From positions 992,001 through 1,056,000 of the forward strand of contig NZ_PYFT01000001.1 in NCBI RefSeq assembly GCF_003023845.1: DNA of 64,000 nucleotides, written 5' to 3'. The position numbers were made by a program, and so were the translations under genes. Positions 44,297 to 53,354 of the stretch are shown piece by piece (position 1 is the stretch's first letter; every line of letters begins with the position of its first letter). This stretch comes from Adhaeribacter arboris. GTDB taxonomy: Bacteria > Bacteroidota > Bacteroidia > Cytophagales > Hymenobacteraceae. A model generated the notes under the pieces. The model was not told the origin of the DNA and searched no databases. It was given only the letters and a program-made list of their open reading frames with translations.

Positions 44297-47068
44297 ATGT
44301 CTTCACGAAACCAGTATGTTCTTCTATTGCTGTTATTTTGCCTCCTGACGGGTTGTAAAGAGCAAGAAGAACCTAAATTCACCATTGGTTTTTCGCAGTG
44401 CACCGGCGACGATGCCTGGCGGCGGGATATGCTGCGTGGCATGCAGCGCGAATTGGCTTTTCACCCGGAAGTAACCTTTTTGTACCGCGATGCCAAAGGA
44501 AATAGTTCGAAACAAGTAGATCAGATAAAAGAATTAATTAGTACCGGCATTGATCTTTTAATTGTGTCGCCTAACGAGGCGGAACCGATCACGCCAGTGG
44601 TAGAACAAGCCTACCAACAAGGATTACCCGTAGTGGTAGTTGACCGGAAAACAGCTTCTTCTTTTTATACCGCTTACGTGGGAGGAAACAATTATGAGGT
44701 AGGTAAAACGGCCGGTCAGTATATCGGGGCTTTACTAAAAGGGAAGGGGAAAGTAGTCGAAGTTACGGGTTTGCCTACCTCTTCGCCGGCCCGAGACCGG
44801 CACAATGGGTTTTTAGAAGCCATCCATAAATATCCGGGCATTCACCTTATACAAACAATTTCCGGCGACTGGGAAAAAAAGATTGCCAAACAAAAATTGA
44901 CTGCTCTTTTTGATTCCATTAAAGGTGCGGATCTGGTTTTTGCTCAAAACGAAGTAATGGCTTTGGGCACGTACGAAGTCTGGAAAGAAAAAGATCTTAC
45001 GCCGCGCGTAAAAATTGTGGGGGTCGATGGCCTAGCCGGACCATTTGGCGACATTCAAATGGTGAATGATCAGTTAATTGATGCCACTCTATTATATCCT
45101 ACCGGCGGCGAAGAAGCTATTCGGGTAGCCATGCAAATCTTGCAGAATAAACCTTTTACGAAAGAAAACATTTTAAATACGGCCGTAATTGATTCTTCTA
45201 ATGCCCGCATGATTAAAATGCAAACCGATAAAATCTTAAGTCAGCAAGAAGATATTGAACGCCAGCAACAACGCAACGATGACCAACTAAAGGTTTATAA
45301 AAATCAACAAATAATATTATACGTTCTTTCGGGTTTATTTATTATTTCTATTGGTTTAGGTTCCTTGGCGCTGTATTCCCTAAAAGAAAACCAAAGCATC
45401 AACAAAGAATTAAAAGCTAAAAACGAAGAAATTGTCGGGCAGCGCAATAAAATTCAGGAAATGGCGGAAGAGGCTCAAGCGGCTACCGAATCTAAGTTCC
45501 GGTTTTTTACCAATATTTCGCATGAGTTTCGCACGCCCCTCACTCTTATTTTAGGCCCCATTGACGGACTATTGCACGGGAAAAGCGACCACTTGTTTGT
45601 GAAACAAAACTTAAAGCTTATTCAGAAGAATGCCCGCCGTTTACTCTGGCTGGTTAATCAGTTAATGGATTTTCGAAAGCTGGAAGGCGGCAGAATGCAC
45701 GTTCAAGCATCGGAAAACGACCTGATTGCTTTTATGAAAGAACTGATGTTATCGTTTGAGCCCATGGCGAAAAAGCGGAACATGGAATTTAAGCTTATTA
45801 CTCCACTTCCCCATTTACCTGTTTGGTTTGATGCCAATATGCTCGATAAAGTCTTCTTCAATCTATTATCCAATGCTTTTAAATTCACGAACGATTTCGG
45901 GCGCATTCACATTCTGATTACGGCGGATCTGGAAAATAATAAAGTACAAATTAAAGTAAAAGATAGCGGCATTGGCATGTCGGAGGTAGAAGCGGACCGG
46001 GCTTTCGAAATGTTTTACCAGGCAAATACCACTAGCGCCAAAGGTACGGGTTTAGGATTGCCCTTATCGAAAGAATTTATTGACTTACATCACGGGGAGA
46101 TGGAAGTAAGCAGCGAACCACAACAAGGTACAACTTTCACGGTTAGTTTACTGCTGGGCCATAAACACCTGACCGATGCCGAAAAAGTACCCGATAAAAT
46201 TAAAGTCAATGAACTGGCCAATAAAGCCCAGTTAGAAGACGCTAGCCCTGTTTGGGCGCTAAAAGAAAGTCCGGAAAGTAAAAGCAAACGTATTCTGCTC
46301 ATCGAAGACCATCCGGATTTACGCCATTTCTTGCAATATACCTTACAGGATACCTACCAGATCTTACCCGCCTCAGCCGGTCAGCCCGGACTAGAAACTG
46401 CCTACGAAAATATTCCGGATTTAATTATTTGCGACCGCATGCTGCCGGACTTAGACGGATTAAAAGTGGTAACCGCTTTAAAATCCGATATTCGGACCTC
46501 GCATATTCCGGTAATTATTCTTACGGCGCAAAGTGAACTAGAGCAGCAAATTGAAGGCATGCAAGTAGGAGCCGAGTTATATTTAACCAAGCCCTTTAGC
46601 ACGCAGGTTTTAAAAGAAAGTATTAGGAGCATACTGACCAACCGGCAATTAGTGAAAGATTATTTTACCCATAACGAAGCATCTATCGTCCCGCTTCTTT
46701 CCAATCCCGCTATTTCTAAGCTAGACCAAAAATTTCTGGCAGATTTTAAGAAAATTATCGACGCCAAACTTTCGGATACTAATTTAAGTGTGGATTATTT
46801 GAGTCGGGAAATAGGCTTATCGCGGGTGCAATTGTACCGGAAAATCAAAGCTTTGCTGGGTGGTAACGTAAATGATTATATTCAAACCGTGCGGTTAAAT
46901 AAATCCTGCGAGTTGTTGCAAGTTTCCACTGCTTCCATTGCCGATGTAGCTTGCCAGGTGGGTTTTTCTTCGGCTACCTATTTTTCTACCGCCTTTAAAG
47001 CCAAGTTTGGTATTTCCCCCACCGATTACAAGAATCATAAAGGTTCTCTGAAAACCGAAGTGGTTTAA
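44297..47068 (+). CDS. Hybrid two-component regulator with sugar-binding sensor (fructan locus HTCS)
   Basis: One 923-residue protein holds sensor, kinase, receiver and DNA-binding parts. The signal ends LLTGC with Cys20 as a possible lipid site. Residues about 28-315 are a LacI/ribose-binding-protein-like periplasmic sensor (IGFSQCTGDDAWRRDMLRGM, GNNYEVGKTAGQYI). One membrane helix lies at about 336-365. The kinase has His409 (NISHEFRTPLTLI), NLLSNAFKFT, DSGIGM and GTGLGLPLS. The receiver (from about 670) has Asp713 in ICDRMLPD and LTKPF. An AraC-type HTH ends the protein (IADVACQVGFSSATYFSTAF). This resembles the Bacteroides thetaiotaomicron fructose-sensing regulator of its levan locus. 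It should activate the downstream fructan genes. Confidence 0.92.
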   Translation: MSSRNQYVLLLLLFCLLTGCKEQEEPKFTIGFSQCTGDDAWRRDMLRGMQRELAFHPEVTFLYRDAKGNSSKQVDQIKELISTGIDLLIVSPNEAEPITPVVEQAYQQGLPVVVVDRKTASSFYTAYVGGNNYEVGKTAGQYIGALLKGKGKVVEVTGLPTSSPARDRHNGFLEAIHKYPGIHLIQTISGDWEKKIAKQKLTALFDSIKGADLVFAQNEVMALGTYEVWKEKDLTPRVKIVGVDGLAGPFGDIQMVNDQLIDATLLYPTGGEEAIRVAMQILQNKPFTKENILNTAVIDSSNARMIKMQTDKILSQQEDIERQQQRNDDQLKVYKNQQIILYVLSGLFIISIGLGSLALYSLKENQSINKELKAKNEEIVGQRNKIQEMAEEAQAATESKFRFFTNISHEFRTPLTLILGPIDGLLHGKSDHLFVKQNLKLIQKNARRLLWLVNQLMDFRKLEGGRMHVQASENDLIAFMKELMLSFEPMAKKRNMEFKLITPLPHLPVWFDANMLDKVFFNLLSNAFKFTNDFGRIHILITADLENNKVQIKVKDSGIGMSEVEADRAFEMFYQANTTSAKGTGLGLPLSKEFIDLHHGEMEVSSEPQQGTTFTVSLLLGHKHLTDAEKVPDKIKVNELANKAQLEDASPVWALKESPESKSKRILLIEDHPDLRHFLQYTLQDTYQILPASAGQPGLETAYENIPDLIICDRMLPDLDGLKVVTALKSDIRTSHIPVIILTAQSELEQQIEGMQVGAELYLTKPFSTQVLKESIRSILTNRQLVKDYFTHNEASIVPLLSNPAISKLDQKFLADFKKIIDAKLSDTNLSVDYLSREIGLSRVQLYRKIKALLGGNVNDYIQTVRLNKSCELLQVSTASIADVACQVGFSSATYFSTAFKAKFGISPTDYKNHKGSLKTEVV

Positions 47069-47774
47069 TTTTTAAAGGGCGGTACCTAAACTTTAACTCA
47101 AAGCAAAGGCTAAGCGAGCTAACCTCAAAATCTTTTCTTCGTCCTCCTGCAAGGATCTAACCGGAAGAAAAGAAGAACCTGTGAAAAGTGTATGGGGTAA
47201 TTATCTACTTAAACCATTAAAGAACTTTATAGGAATTGCACTAGCAGTCGCTTTGAACTGGTTAGATCCTTTCAAAAGACCGTAAGGGTAGGTACGCTTG
47301 AAAAGGGGTTAATGATTCTAAACCTACGTTTAGAATGAGAACACTGATTATTGAAAACATACCCAAATGTTCCACTTCATTTGGAAGCTAGTAAAGGATC
47401 AATAATATAAACTGATTAACAAGAACAGGTTAGTCGGCATGGAATTCTGGTTCGGAGTAATTTAGCTTTTCATCGCTCCCTAAGGTGAGCTAAGATCCTG
47501 CCGCGCTGTTTTACGCGAATCCGTATTATTTCTCGCCTTTATTCCAGCTTCTTTAAAATTCAACTTAGAAACACCCTATAAAACCATTGTATCATTATTT
47601 AAAATCACGTTTCAAATTTTAAAATTAAGTAAATTTAATATAAAGTTAAGCCATTGATTTTCAATTAATTAACAGTTAATTCTGCCTTGTATCAAAGTTT
47701 AATATTTATTGATACAATCCTTAACTCCTTTTTTGGTGTTAGCGCCTACTTTAGACAAAAAATAACTCTAAGCA
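47069..47774. promoter_or_regulatory. Regulatory region upstream of the fructan transport/SusCD operon
   Basis: This 706-base gap holds no gene but several inverted repeats. TCTTTTCTTC (47131-47140) pairs with GAAGAAAAGA (47164-47173); AAGGATCTAACC (47151-47162) pairs perfectly with GGTTAGATCCTT (47260-47271); ATTCTAAAC/GTTTAGAAT forms a tight hairpin at 47315-47336. Closer to the porter gene lies the TTGTATCAA repeat listed separately. TACTTTAG at 47747-47754 may be the -7 box. Confidence 0.5.
47687..47717. promoter_or_regulatory. Candidate operator for the fructan regulator
   Basis: TTGTATCAA (47687-47695) and TTGATACAA (47709-47717) are a perfect 9-bp inverted repeat with a 13-base spacer, centred about 70 bases before the porter start. 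A further TTGTATCA lies exactly 100 bases upstream of the first (47587-47594). The position fits binding by the AraC domain of the hybrid regulator; this is inference. Confidence 0.5.
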
Positions 47775-49109
47775 ATGGCAAACACAAAAGTCTTTTTCTG
47801 GTCAATTGTAGTAGCGCTCGGCGGCTTTCTATTTGGCTTTGATACCGCGGTGATATCGGGAGCCGAAAAATCCATTCAACAACTATGGCAGTTAACTACC
47901 TTCGAACATGGTTTTACGGTGGCTATTGCTTTAATAGGTACGGTATTAGGGGCTTTGTTTGGCGGCATTCCTTCTGACCGTTTTGGGCGCAAAACGACTC
48001 TCTTCCTGATTGCCGTTTTATACCTGTTGTCTTCTTTAGGTACGGCATTGGCGCCATCCTGGGTTATTTTTCTTATTTTTCGTTTTTTAGGTGGCATCGG
48101 GGTAGGGGTATCATCGGTAACGGCGCCGCTGTATATTTCCGAAATTGCTCCGGCCAAATCGCGGGGTAAGCTGGTCGCCATGTTCCAGTTTAATGTGGTG
48201 TTTGGGATTCTGGTCTCTTATTTATCTAATTATTTATTTGCTGGTAGCGGGGAGCAAGATTGGCGCTGGATGTTAGGTATTCAGGCAGTGCCTTCGTTTA
48301 TATTTTTGGTCACGGTATTGTTGGTGCCGGAAAGCCCCCGGTGGCTCATTATTAAAAAAGGTCGGCTGGAAGAAGCCGAAAGAACTTTAAAAGTTGCCAA
48401 TCCGGAGGCGAATACCAAACAAATGGTGGCGGATATTTTATCTTCCTCGCAGGATGCCCAAGGCAAACAGATTAAATCGTCGCTTTTTTCCAAAAAATAT
48501 TCTACGCCCATTACCCTAGCTATATTGTTTGCTTTTTTTAACCAGGTGTCGGGGATTAATGCCATTATTTACTACGCCCCCCGCATTTTTGAAATGGTGG
48601 GTTTGGGCAAAAGTTCGGCTTTACTTTCTTCGGCCGGTATCGGCTTAGTAAATTTTCTTTTTACGTTGCTGGCTCTCAATTTTATCGACCGTTTCGGCCG
48701 GCGCACCCTCATGCTGATTGGATCATTTGGCCTGATTGCTACACTCGGGTTAGTCGCGAAAGCCTTTTACTTTAAAGAATTTAGCGGTATTGCGGTACCT
48801 ATTTACCTGTTCGTGTACATTGCCTTTTTTGCCTTTTCCCAGGGAGCCGTTATCTGGGTATTTATTTCCGAAATATTTCCGAACCAGGTCCGGGCTTCCG
48901 GACAAGCGCTGGGTAGCTTCACCCACTGGATTATGGCGGCTATTATTGCGTTTTCTTTTCCTTACATCGCCGAAACTTTAGGTGGAGGTAACACTTTTCT
49001 CATTTTCACCGGCATGATGGTGCTGCAGTTGCTATTTGTGTGGCGCGTAATGCCCGAAACCAAAGGCACTTCGCTGGAGCAGATTGAACATAATATGGTT
49101 TTACATTAG
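47775..49109 (+). CDS. MFS sugar porter (probable fructose importer)
   Basis: A 444-residue transporter with twelve membrane helices of the sugar porter family. Visible signatures: FGFDTAVISGAEKSI in helix 1, SDRFGRKTTL between helices 2 and 3, PESPRWLI before the central loop, QVSGINAIIYYAPRIFE in helix 7, DRFGRRTLML and the closing PETKGTSLEQIE. Proton-driven import of a monosaccharide across the inner membrane is expected. The neighbours (fructokinase, GH32 enzymes) point to fructose. It is the first gene after the regulatory region, and is followed by fructokinase after a 133-base gap containing a low-complexity tract. Confidence 0.92.
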   Translation: MANTKVFFWSIVVALGGFLFGFDTAVISGAEKSIQQLWQLTTFEHGFTVAIALIGTVLGALFGGIPSDRFGRKTTLFLIAVLYLLSSLGTALAPSWVIFLIFRFLGGIGVGVSSVTAPLYISEIAPAKSRGKLVAMFQFNVVFGILVSYLSNYLFAGSGEQDWRWMLGIQAVPSFIFLVTVLLVPESPRWLIIKKGRLEEAERTLKVANPEANTKQMVADILSSSQDAQGKQIKSSLFSKKYSTPITLAILFAFFNQVSGINAIIYYAPRIFEMVGLGKSSALLSSAGIGLVNFLFTLLALNFIDRFGRRTLMLIGSFGLIATLGLVAKAFYFKEFSGIAVPIYLFVYIAFFAFSQGAVIWVFISEIFPNQVRASGQALGSFTHWIMAAIIAFSFPYIAETLGGGNTFLIFTGMMVLQLLFVWRVMPETKGTSLEQIEHNMVLH

Positions 49110-49225
49110 TCCATAGACGATAGTCCACAGTCGACAGTTGTAATTTTTATTTATCCACTCGCTTAAGTTAAAATTTTTCTTCGTGTATAGTTGACGGAAT
49201 AGTAGCCTTTTTAGATTTTTTACTT
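49110..49225. repeat. Low-complexity tract of the CCATAGAC/ATAGTCCAC type
   Basis: Directly after the porter gene, at 49111-49141, occur the words CCATAGACGATAGTCC and ACAGTCGACAGTTG; a related segment GTATAGTTGACGG lies at about 49183-49196. The wording closely matches the inverse of the tract at 6045-6092 (CTATGGACTGTGGACTAT), 43 kb away, so it belongs to the same dispersed type. Confidence 0.5.
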
Positions 49226-49242
49226 TCTAAATAAATACTTTT

Positions 49243-50121
49243 ATGACGCATAGAATTATCTGTTTCGGGGAAACTTTATGGGATATGCTGCCCAGCGGCC
49301 ACATGCCCGGCGGAGCGCCCATGAATGTAGCCATTCATTTAAAGTACAATAATTATGACCCCATTGTCGTCAGCCGCGTAGGTACCGACGATTTAGGCGA
49401 GGCCTTGTTAGACTTCTTAAAAAAGAAAACTGTCTCTACGGAGCACATCCAGGTGGGCAAAACGCATTTAACCGGGGTGGTAAAAGTGAATGTAGATGAT
49501 AAAAATGAAATCACCTATAAAATAGTAGAACCGGTTGCCTGGGATTACATTCAATTCGACGAGGATACTGCTTCTTTAGTAGCGCAAAGCGATGTTTTTG
49601 TTTATGGCAGCCTGGCTGCCCGCGGTCAAACTACCCGGGATACACTACTCCAATATTTACCTTTAGCCAAGCAGAAAGTTTTTGACGTAAATCTGCGCCC
49701 CCCGCATTACACGCCGGAGCGAATAGAACAGTTGCTGCAGTTCGCGGACGTTGTAAAAATGAACCACCAGGAATTAGAATTGATTTCGGGCTGGTTGGAG
49801 GTGGCCGGAAACGAACCACAGCAATTAGAACAAATCCGGCAAAAACTCAATCTGCAAATGGTCATCTTAACGCGCGGCGAAAACGGCGCCGCGGTATTAA
49901 CCGACCAAGGCTATCTGCAACATCCGGGGTATAAAGTAGAAGTAGAAGATACCATTGGCAGCGGCGATTCCTTTTTAGCTACTTTTCTCAGTAATTACCT
50001 GCAGCAGCAACCCCTCGCCGATTGTTTAAGAAAAGCCTGCCTGGTGGGGGCTTACGTGGCTTCCTGTAAGGGCGCCACCCCAACTTATGACCCCCAACTC
50101 CTGGAAGCCGATTTTGCCTAA
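49243..50121 (+). CDS. Fructokinase (PfkB family)
   Basis: A 292-residue cytoplasmic sugar kinase. The start IICFGETLWDMLPSGHMPGGAPMN is split at residues 4-28 and carries the substrate-binding Asp and the GGAPxN motif of fructokinases. The C-terminal PfkB signature DTIGSGDSF (236-244) has the catalytic Asp242. Length is normal. Placed between the sugar porter and SusC, it would trap imported fructose as fructose 6-phosphate. The gap to susC is 59 bases without a terminator, so co-transcription is likely. Confidence 0.9.
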   Translation: MTHRIICFGETLWDMLPSGHMPGGAPMNVAIHLKYNNYDPIVVSRVGTDDLGEALLDFLKKKTVSTEHIQVGKTHLTGVVKVNVDDKNEITYKIVEPVAWDYIQFDEDTASLVAQSDVFVYGSLAARGQTTRDTLLQYLPLAKQKVFDVNLRPPHYTPERIEQLLQFADVVKMNHQELELISGWLEVAGNEPQQLEQIRQKLNLQMVILTRGENGAAVLTDQGYLQHPGYKVEVEDTIGSGDSFLATFLSNYLQQQPLADCLRKACLVGAYVASCKGATPTYDPQLLEADFA

Positions 50122-50180
50122 ACCCAGGCCCATTCATCCGAAATACCTACTTTTTATTTCTCACAATAAATCTAAAACGA

Positions 50181-53100
50181 ATGAAAAGAATTTTGTACTT
50201 AAGTTTGTTGCTGTTTTGGGCTGCGCCTATTCTGTACGCCCAAACCAACATTAATGTAACCGGGAAAGTCTCATCTGAAACGGGAGAGGCTATGCCGGGT
50301 GTAAGCATCGCAGTAAAAGGAACGAACAATGGCACTACTACCAATACCGATGGTTCTTTTTCGGTATCGGTACCTAATGCAGAGGCGGTGTTGGTAATTT
50401 CCTTTGTGGGTTACCTGGCCCAGGAAGTAGCCGTTCGTAACCAGACCACCCTAAATGTTACCCTACAACCCGACGTGAAAGCGTTGGAAGAAATAGTAGT
50501 AACAGGTTATCAGACCCAGAAAAAAGCCGATTTAACCGGGGCCGTAGCCGTAGTAAACCTCAAAGAAGTAAAGGATATACCGGTTGGTAATCCCATGCGG
50601 GCTTTGCAGGGGCGGGTTCCCGGGCTTTACGTAGAAGCAACGGGTCAGCCCAATGGGGGCAATAACCGGGTGTTAATCCGGGGCTTAAATACCCTCGGAG
50701 ACCCCAATCCCTTGTATGTTATTGATGGCGTGCCAACCAAAGATGCGCAGGCATTTGCCAGTTTAAACCCCAGTGCCATTGCTTCCGTGCAGGTTTTAAA
50801 AGATGCGTCCGCCGCGTCCATTTACGGGGCCAGGGCCTCTAACGGCGTTATTATTGTAACTACTAAAGAAGGTAGAGTAAAAACCGGGCAGGAAAAAGTT
50901 AGTGTCCAATTCAACTCCAATGTATCTATCCAAACCGAAAAGCCTTGGCGGGAAAAAGTTTTAAATGCCGAAGACCGGGGCCGAGCCTTGTGGCAGGGAG
51001 CCGTGAACGACCGGACCGATCCGGCGGTGCATAAAGCCCTTTATACCTACGACTGGAATGGCGATTACAACAATCCGGTATTGAACAAAGTAAACATAGT
51101 CCCTTTTGTAGGCGGCGATCCGCTGCAGCCGGTGGGCAACACCGATTGGCAAGCGGAAACGTACGAAAGAGCGATTGTTACCCAACAAGATCTGACTTTA
51201 ACGGCCGGAACCAATAGAAGCAGTTTGCTCATTAATCTGGGTTATTTTAAAAATACCGGCATGTTAAAGTATACCAACTTCGACCGGTATAGTACCCGCA
51301 TTAATGCCTACACTACTTTTTTAAACGGTAAAATTAAGATTGGCGAAAATCTACAGCTCGCCCGTACCTCCGAAACTCTACAGGCCAATGATTTAGGTGG
51401 CGCCGCCACTACCGACCTGTCCATCACGCTGGCGCCTACTTTACCTGTTTTCCGGACCGATGGCACCTACGCCGGCCCGATAGGGGCTGGTTACTCCGAC
51501 CGGAACAATCCCGTGCACATGCAATACCTGAACCGCTGGGATAAAAACAACCGGATAAATGCCTTAGGTAATGTTTACGCCGAAGTAACTCCGCTGAAAG
51601 GTTTCGTGTTGCGCACCAGCCTGGGAGCCGATTATTCGAATGCGCTTTCTAAAAACATTGAACCTGCTTTTCAGGAAGGCTTTTTGGGTAGAAACATTAA
51701 CAGTTTAGCCCTGCAGCAAGGCAACGAGCTTACCTTAACCTGGACCAATACGGCTAATTATCAGTTCGAAATCGGCAGTCATAGAATTAGTGCTTTGGCG
51801 GGTACCGAAGCTATCCGCAACGATTTTCAGGGTTTCGGCGCGTTCCGGGAAGGCTTTGCCGAGGAAGATGAAGATTATTACGTACTAAATGCCGGCACTG
51901 GCCGCAGCACGAATAATGGTTTGGTTACCGGTTACCGCTTGTTCTCTACCTTTGGAAAAATTAACTACGCCTTTGCCGATAAATACCTGGCTTCCGCCAC
52001 CCTGCGGCGGGATGGTTCTTCGCGGTTTGGTTCTCAAAACCAATATGGCTTGTTCCCGGCCTTTACCTTAGGATGGAGAATTAACGATGAAAACTTTTTC
52101 AAAGGAATCAAAGCCGTTTCCGATTTAAAATTACGGGCCGGTGTGGGTCGGGTAGGCAACCAGGAAATTGGCAACATTGCCCGGTTTGGCTTGTTTCAGC
52201 CTAATTACGGCACCTTGTTTAATAATGGCATTGGCTTTCCGGGCCAGTGGCTAAACGTAGGTACGGCTTACGATTTAAGTGGCGCGAACCAGGGAACCTT
52301 ACCCTCCGGCTACGTGCAAATTCAGGGCGAAAACCAAAATCTGAAGTGGGAGTCAACGGATGAGTTAAACGTCGGGGTTGATTTTGGATTTCTGAACGAT
52401 AAAATAGTGGGTTCCTTTGATTATTTTACCCGGAAAACCAAAGATATCTTAATTCAGCCACCAGTAGCCAGCGCCATTGGCGAGGGTAGAGTAAAGTGGC
52501 TGAACGGCGCTACCAAAAGTAACAAAGGCTGGGAAGTACTGTTAACCTATCAAAATTCAACTGCTAGTGGTTTCAATTACAGCATCAGTGGCAATGCTTC
52601 GCATTTCAAAGATAAAATAACCGAGTTACCGCCCGAAGTACGCACGGCTTACCCCGGCAACGTCGAAAAAACCATTATCGGACAATCGCAATTAGCGGTA
52701 TTTGGCTATAAAACCAATGGCATTTTCCAGAACCAGGCCGAAGTAGATGCCCACGCCGCCCAAACCGGCAAAGGTGTAGGCCGCATCCGCTACGTAGACT
52801 TGAACAACGATGGAACCATTAATGCCCTGGACCAGGATTGGTTAGGCACCTTTTTACCAACCCTGGAATATGGTTTACGCATCGACGCTAGTTATAAAAA
52901 CTTTGATATTTCCATTTTTGGATCGGGGGTAGCCGGCAAAACGGGTTTGGACCCGGCCCGCCAGTTTAATTCTTTCCTTTTTGTTAACCAAAACAACGGA
53001 CCGGGCGTGCTGGATGCCTGGACACCCCAGAATTCTGGCTCCAATACGCCGATGCTTTCTCTGGTAAACAGAAATGATGAGTTCCGGAATTCCGATTTCT

Positions 53101-53333
53101 TTTTGGTGAATGGCTCCTATGCCCGCATGCGGAATGTACAACTAGGTTATGCTTTACCCACCGATATAGTTTCCAAATTAAGAATGGAAAGCCTGCGTTT
53201 TTACCTGATTGGTCAAAATTTGTTTGCGATAAAGAGCAAGGATTATTTAAGTAAAGACCCGGAAAGAATCGGTGGCTTTGGCAATTGGCCGCAGCCTACC
53301 ACTTATACCTTTGGCGTAAACGTAAACTTTTAA
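50181..53333 (+). CDS. susC: SusC-type TonB-dependent outer-membrane transporter
   Basis: A 1050-residue protein with a signal peptide (LYLSLLLFWAAPILYAQ), a carboxypeptidase-regulatory-like domain at about 25-105 (VTGKVSSETGEAMPGVSIAV), a TonB box region with VVTGYQTQKKADLTGAVAVV, and the plug with the SusC signature RGLNTLGDPNPLYVIDGVP. The rest is a 22-strand beta-barrel ending in Phe (TTYTFGVNVNF), the usual outer-membrane signal. It forms the channel for oligosaccharide uptake with SusD encoded 21 bases downstream. The locus suggests fructo-oligosaccharides. No domain is missing. Confidence 0.94.
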   Translation: MKRILYLSLLLFWAAPILYAQTNINVTGKVSSETGEAMPGVSIAVKGTNNGTTTNTDGSFSVSVPNAEAVLVISFVGYLAQEVAVRNQTTLNVTLQPDVKALEEIVVTGYQTQKKADLTGAVAVVNLKEVKDIPVGNPMRALQGRVPGLYVEATGQPNGGNNRVLIRGLNTLGDPNPLYVIDGVPTKDAQAFASLNPSAIASVQVLKDASAASIYGARASNGVIIVTTKEGRVKTGQEKVSVQFNSNVSIQTEKPWREKVLNAEDRGRALWQGAVNDRTDPAVHKALYTYDWNGDYNNPVLNKVNIVPFVGGDPLQPVGNTDWQAETYERAIVTQQDLTLTAGTNRSSLLINLGYFKNTGMLKYTNFDRYSTRINAYTTFLNGKIKIGENLQLARTSETLQANDLGGAATTDLSITLAPTLPVFRTDGTYAGPIGAGYSDRNNPVHMQYLNRWDKNNRINALGNVYAEVTPLKGFVLRTSLGADYSNALSKNIEPAFQEGFLGRNINSLALQQGNELTLTWTNTANYQFEIGSHRISALAGTEAIRNDFQGFGAFREGFAEEDEDYYVLNAGTGRSTNNGLVTGYRLFSTFGKINYAFADKYLASATLRRDGSSRFGSQNQYGLFPAFTLGWRINDENFFKGIKAVSDLKLRAGVGRVGNQEIGNIARFGLFQPNYGTLFNNGIGFPGQWLNVGTAYDLSGANQGTLPSGYVQIQGENQNLKWESTDELNVGVDFGFLNDKIVGSFDYFTRKTKDILIQPPVASAIGEGRVKWLNGATKSNKGWEVLLTYQNSTASGFNYSISGNASHFKDKITELPPEVRTAYPGNVEKTIIGQSQLAVFGYKTNGIFQNQAEVDAHAAQTGKGVGRIRYVDLNNDGTINALDQDWLGTFLPTLEYGLRIDASYKNFDISIFGSGVAGKTGLDPARQFNSFLFVNQNNGPGVLDAWTPQNSGSNTPMLSLVNRNDEFRNSDFFLVNGSYARMRNVQLGYALPTDIVSKLRMESLRFYLIGQNLFAIKSKDYLSKDPERIGGFGNWPQPTTYTFGVNVNF

Positions 53334-53354
53334 CCAAAAGCAAAATTAATAATC

